Source of the DNA: Orientallactaga sibirica
Taxonomy: Eukaryota > Chordata > Mammalia > Rodentia > Dipodidae
DNA length: 64,000 nt
Assembly: GCA_036365145.1 (NCBI GenBank)
Contig: JAEOAD010000031.1
Coordinates: 7,040,001-7,104,000, forward strand
Reading direction: 5' to 3'
The stretch's first letter is position 1. Each line of letters begins with the position of its first letter. The position numbers and the translations under genes are program-made. Under the pieces are notes generated by a model that was not told the origin of the DNA, made no database searches, and was given only the letters and a program-made list of their open reading frames with translations. Below, one piece after another: positions 60,721 to 64,000 of this stretch.

Positions 60721-61080
60721 TTAAAAAAAAATATTTATTTGTAGCCGGGCATGGTGGCACACGCCTTTAATCCTAGCACTCGGGAGACAGAGGTAGGAAG
60801 ATTGCCACGAGTTCAAGGCCACCCTGAGACTACATAGTGAATTCCAGGTCAGCCTGGGCTAGAGCGAGACCCTACCTCAAAACAACAACAACAACAACAA
60901 CAAAATATTTGAGAGAGAGATAAAGAGAATGGGCACATCAGGGCCTCTAGCCACTGCAAACAAATTCTACATGAATGAATCACATTGTGCATCTGGCTTT
61001 ATGTGGGTACTGAGGAATCAAACCTGAGTCCTTTGGCTTTGTTGGCAAGTGCCTTAACCACTATACCATCTCTCTGGCTC
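60721..61080 (-). mobile_element. B2-like SINE split by a B1
   Basis: The tail at 60721-60742 and body at 60903-61080 share 'aaatattt' at the B1 junctions. 'cagaaactttcttctttttt' and 'cagaaacttccttctttt' flank the whole. Confidence 0.9.
60743..60902 (+). mobile_element. B1-like SINE nested in B2 tail
   Basis: Complete B1 with (CAA)n tail. Confidence 0.95.
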
Positions 61081-61323
61081 AGAAACTTCCTTCTTTTTAA
61101 GTCCTCAACCTCACCCTCCTCCAATCAGCAGACCCCTTTCACCCTTTTTCTTGAAGCAGCAGTTATTGACTCTAACTGGGTCAGGAAGCATTTAAGTGTT
61201 CCACATGTAAGGGACCAGAAGGAGAGAAAATAAACATACAATTTGGATGGAGAAGGAAAAGGAGAAATTAAGGAATTAAAACTAATCCCTTTTCTACTTT
61301 GATGTCATTTAAAAAATAGTTTT

Positions 61324-61548
61324 GGGCTGGAGAGATGACTTAGCAGTTAAGGTGCTTACCTGTGAAGCCTAAGGACCCAGGGTCTATTCCCCAGTACCCA
61401 CGTAAAGCTGGATGAAGAAGGTGGCACATGTTCCTGGAGTTCATTTGCAGTAGATAGAGGCCCTGGCATGCCCATTCTCTCTCTCTCTTTTCTCCTTCTC
61501 TCTGTGTCTAATAAATAAATAAAAATAAATCTTTTAAAAATGTTTTTA
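61324..61548 (+). mobile_element. B2-like SINE
   Basis: Sense copy with (AAAT)n tail. Confidence 0.92.
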
Positions 61549-61564
61549 AGAAGGCCAACAATAT

Positions 61565-61758
61565 TTTTAAAAATAGTTTTATTTATCAGAGAGAGAGAGA
61601 TGAATGAGAACATGGGCATGCAAGGGCCCCTTGCTGTTGCAAATGAACTCCAGACACATGTGCCACTTTGTGCATCTGGCTTTTATGTGGAGAATCAAAC
61701 TCAGGTTGGCAGGCTTTGGAAGCAAATGTCTTTAACTTCTGAGTCATCTCCATAGACC
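61565..61758 (-). mobile_element. B2-like SINE, diverged
   Basis: Antisense copy ending 'gagtcatctccatagacc'. Confidence 0.85.
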
Positions 61759-61774
61759 TTTTTTTTTTTTTTTT

Positions 61775-62872
61775 GCCCGCCATGACAGAATGTTAATGGG
61801 CCCAATATTGTGTAGGTAAGCACTGTCACTGTGAGGTCATGAGTGCAACAGACATCTCATGTCCAGAAAACAACGCTCCAAAGTGCTCCTTCCATCCTCT
61901 GGCTCTTAACATTCTTCCTGTTCCCTCTTCCACAGTGCTTCCTGACCCTTAGGGAGTGTGCTAGAGATGTCTCAACAGTCACTTCTCAGCACTGTGATGA
62001 GTTTTGAGATGCCTCAGTAGTTACCTCCATCTGCAAAAAGAAGCTTTTCTGACCAAAGGTGAGAGCAGCACTAATCTATGGGCATAAGCAGAAATATTTA
62101 GAGGCGCAACATAGCCATTTAGCTAAACAACACTACTGGCTTCCCTTCCAGAGACATTGACCTTCCCAACCCGAGGGTTTATTTTATTTTATTTTTATTT
62201 TTTTGTTATTGTTGTTTTTTCGAGGTAGGGTCTCGCTCTAGCCCAGGCTGACCTGGAATTCACTATGTAGTCTCAGGGTGGCCTAGAACTCACGGTGATC
62301 CTCTTACCTCTGCCTCCTGAGTGCTGGGATTAAAGGTGTGCGCCACCAAGCCCAGCCCAACCACAGGTTTTTGACTAGGCTTTCAGTCCCAGGCATAAAT
62401 TTTCTCCCATGGAGCGGGCCTCAAATGCAACAGAACACAGTTGGTTACCCTCATAACCATCATGCCCAGTGGGCACAGCTTGCCTAGTTGGTTGGTTGGT
62501 TGTGTAGCTTGTGCAGTCCACTGCTGGTTAAGACCATTCCTGGTTATTTTCCCCCAGCAGTCCGCAGAGGACTTTCCAGCACGGTGGCAGCTAGCCAGTA
62601 GGGAGGAGGCTTCCACTTCAATTCCAGCTTGGTTTCCCAGTGCCCTGCAACCACAAAGCATGCGGTGTCTTTAGCAATAGGGTCTTACCATCGAGCTCTG
62701 GTGGGCAACCAAGAGCATGGACAACAGGCTGTATTGTTTGGGGGCCTCAGGGGCTTCCCTAGCCAAGACCTCACTGGGAGTTTTCCCTGGCACTGAGATT
62801 TTTCTGTAACACCCTGTGGCTTCTAGGAGCAGCATTGCCTACCCATAGAGAGTACTTCTGCTCAAACTTTTT
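61775..62872 (-). mobile_element. LINE-1-type 3' UTR
   Basis: T-rich start at left, then 'tgcttcctgacccttagggagtg', 'ctgcaaaaagaagcttttctgacc', 'tttctcccatggagcgggcc' and 'cccccagcagtccgcagaggac'. Reverse matches lie at 56780-57050 and parallel words at 27290-27960. The 92-codon frame at 62383-62661 parallels one at 56792-57043, but both lie in this UTR. Confidence 0.65.
62175..62357 (-). mobile_element. B1-like SINE
   Basis: Antisense B1; 'ccgagggttt'/'ccacaggttt' flank it. Confidence 0.95.
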
Positions 62873-63108
62873 TAAATTATATTTTTATTTTATTTTATTT
62901 TTATTTATTTATTAGAGTCAGAGAGAGGGAGGGAAAGAGAGAGAGAAAGAGTGAGAATTGGTATGCCAGGGTCTCTGGCCACTGCAAATGTACTCCAGAC
63001 ACATGTGCTACCATGTGCAGCTGGCTAACGTGGGACCTGGAGAATCGAACCCGGGTCCTTAGGCTTCACAGGCATGTGCCTTAACCCCTAAGCCATCTCT
63101 CCAGCCCT
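62873..63108 (-). mobile_element. B2-like SINE
   Basis: Antisense copy with intact B box; 'aaattata' flanks. Confidence 0.94.
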
Positions 63109-63378
63109 AATTATATATATTATATTTTCATACGGCTTTTTCCATACATTTTTAATTTTAGTTTAGCCCTCCCCTATTCCCTCTTTTCTTCCCTCTTCCT
63201 CTCCTATCTCCACTTAACTCTTTCCACCTCTAGTATTCTACTTGCATATCTGCTATCTCCTCCTCTTAGACCTTTCCCTTCCCCTCCTGGCCCCTTTATA
63301 GCTTTCCAGGAAGTTAGACAGGGGTTGTTTTCTTAATTTCATTTTTGGATTATTTATTCATGTTCTATGAAAATACAG
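63109..63378 (-). mobile_element. LINE-1-derived pyrimidine-rich stretch (probable)
   Basis: 'ttttagtttagccctcccctattccc' and following CT-rich sequence resemble the antisense G-rich 3' UTR of L1. Position between the 3' UTR and ORF2 pieces supports this. Confidence 0.4.
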
Positions 63379-63379
63379 A

Positions 63380-63525
63380 ATATTATTATTTTTTAAAATA
63401 GGATCTCACTAACTGGCCTGGAACTTGTTAGATAGACCAAGCTAAACTCAAAATTGTGGTGGTCCTCCTACCTCTACCTCCCACAAGAGGGGGGTTATAG
63501 GCATGTACCACCACATCTGTTGAGT
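63380..63525 (-). mobile_element. Old B1-like SINE
   Basis: 'aataggatctcactaactggcctggaac'. Confidence 0.6.
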
Positions 63526-63549
63526 TTGTATGTTGATTTTTTTCTTTCT

Positions 63550-63551
63550 TT

Positions 63552-63592
<41 letters not shown>

Positions 63593-63735
63593 GTTTTTCG
63601 AGGTAGGGTTTCACTCTAGCTCAGGCTGACCTGGAATTCACTATGTAGTCTCAGGATGGCCTTGAACTCACGGCGATCCTCCTACCTCTGCCTCCCGAGT
63701 GCTGGGATTAAAGGCGTGCACCACCATGCCCGGCT
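63550..63735 (-). mobile_element. B1-like SINE with long T-run
   Basis: Antisense B1 with about 37 T; 'tgtatgttgat' at 63528 and 63737 is its target duplication. Confidence 0.96.
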
Positions 63736-63736
63736 T

Positions 63737-64000
63737 GTATGTTGATCTTGTATTGTGCAACTTTACTGAGCTTGTTTATTAGCTTGGTCAGAGAGAGAGA
63801 GAGGGAAAGAGAGAAAATTCTAGGATTTTCTCTACATAAGATCATGTCAACGGTGAATAGACAGTTTTACTTCTTCCTTTTCAATCTGTGTCCCTTTTAT
63901 TTATTTCTCTTGCTCAGTGGACTGGCTGCAACCTTCAGTATAATGTTGAATAGAAGTCATAAGATCTTTGTCTTGTTCCTGATCTTAGTGAGAAAGCATT
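63737..64000 (-). pseudogene. LINE-1 ORF2 (reverse transcriptase region), decayed
   Basis: Read on the minus strand from the window end, conceptual pieces LRSGTRQ and then LINKLSKVA.YKIN correspond to the L1 reverse-transcriptase region before and after the active-site loop. The conserved FADD block is not intact: a GA-rich expansion lies in that interval. Several stops are present. Runs off the window. Confidence 0.7.

Noticed and set aside
62383..62661. 92-codon frame conserved with 56792-57043
   Set aside because: Both lie in copies of the same LINE-1-type 3' UTR; shared ancestry of the repeat explains the likeness, and one is interrupted by stops beyond the block.

Overview
This is rodent nuclear DNA with no complete cellular protein-coding gene that I can recognise. 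It is built almost entirely of transposable elements. I count about 60 copies of a tRNA-derived, B2-like SINE with recognisable pol III A and B boxes and an AATAAA-type tail. There are about 50 copies of a 7SL-derived B1-like SINE, several composite B4/RSINE-like copies, two ID-like fragments, LINE-1 pieces and ERVL-MaLR LTRs. The B1 and B2 sequences are not the murid or cricetid forms: the B1 right half reads 'gaggccaccctgagactacatagtgaattccaggtcagcc'-like throughout. A non-muroid mouse-related rodent, such as a dipodoid (jerboa group), is my best guess, but this is an inference from memory of the families.

Layout. 1-10.6 kb: SINE clusters, a split MIR, a processed pseudogene of SNRPD1 (about 2165-2469), an old L1 3' end, a MaLR LTR and MER5-like remnants. 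10.7-14.4 kb: a young class II endogenous retrovirus on the minus strand, inserted into a B1. It has two nearly identical LTRs, a 6-bp target duplication, a tRNA-Lys3-type primer site and a large internal deletion that leaves a gag-integrase fusion frame. 14.4-32 kb: SINEs, an old MLT1-like LTR broken by later insertions, two minus-strand MaLR LTRs, a minus-strand LINE-1 3' end and a pentanucleotide satellite. 32.1-33.6 kb: a GC-richer non-repeat island with a perfect 15-bp minisatellite and a candidate exon. 33.6-45 kb: SINEs, long purine microsatellites and one non-repeat island near 41.6-42.0 kb. 45-49.2 kb: a solo MaLR LTR, then a complete MaLR-type element with two LTRs and an internal region, sitting in an old L1. 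56.2-58.6 kb: a four-level nest (LINE-1, then MaLR LTR, then B1, then solo ERVK LTR). 58.9-60.1 kb: non-repeat DNA with a possible 33-nt collagen-type exon and a CpG-rich patch. 61.8-64 kb: minus-strand LINE-1 3' region and decayed ORF2.

There is no operon-like organisation. The genes present are relics: one processed pseudogene, retroviral gag-pol remains and LINE-1 ORF2 remains. The window could be intergenic or intronic. The few hints of cellular exons (33.13-33.38, 39.09-39.30, 59.19-59.22 and 59.80-60.07 kb) are weak and are given as candidates only. Coordinates of old SINEs are good to about 5-15 bases.
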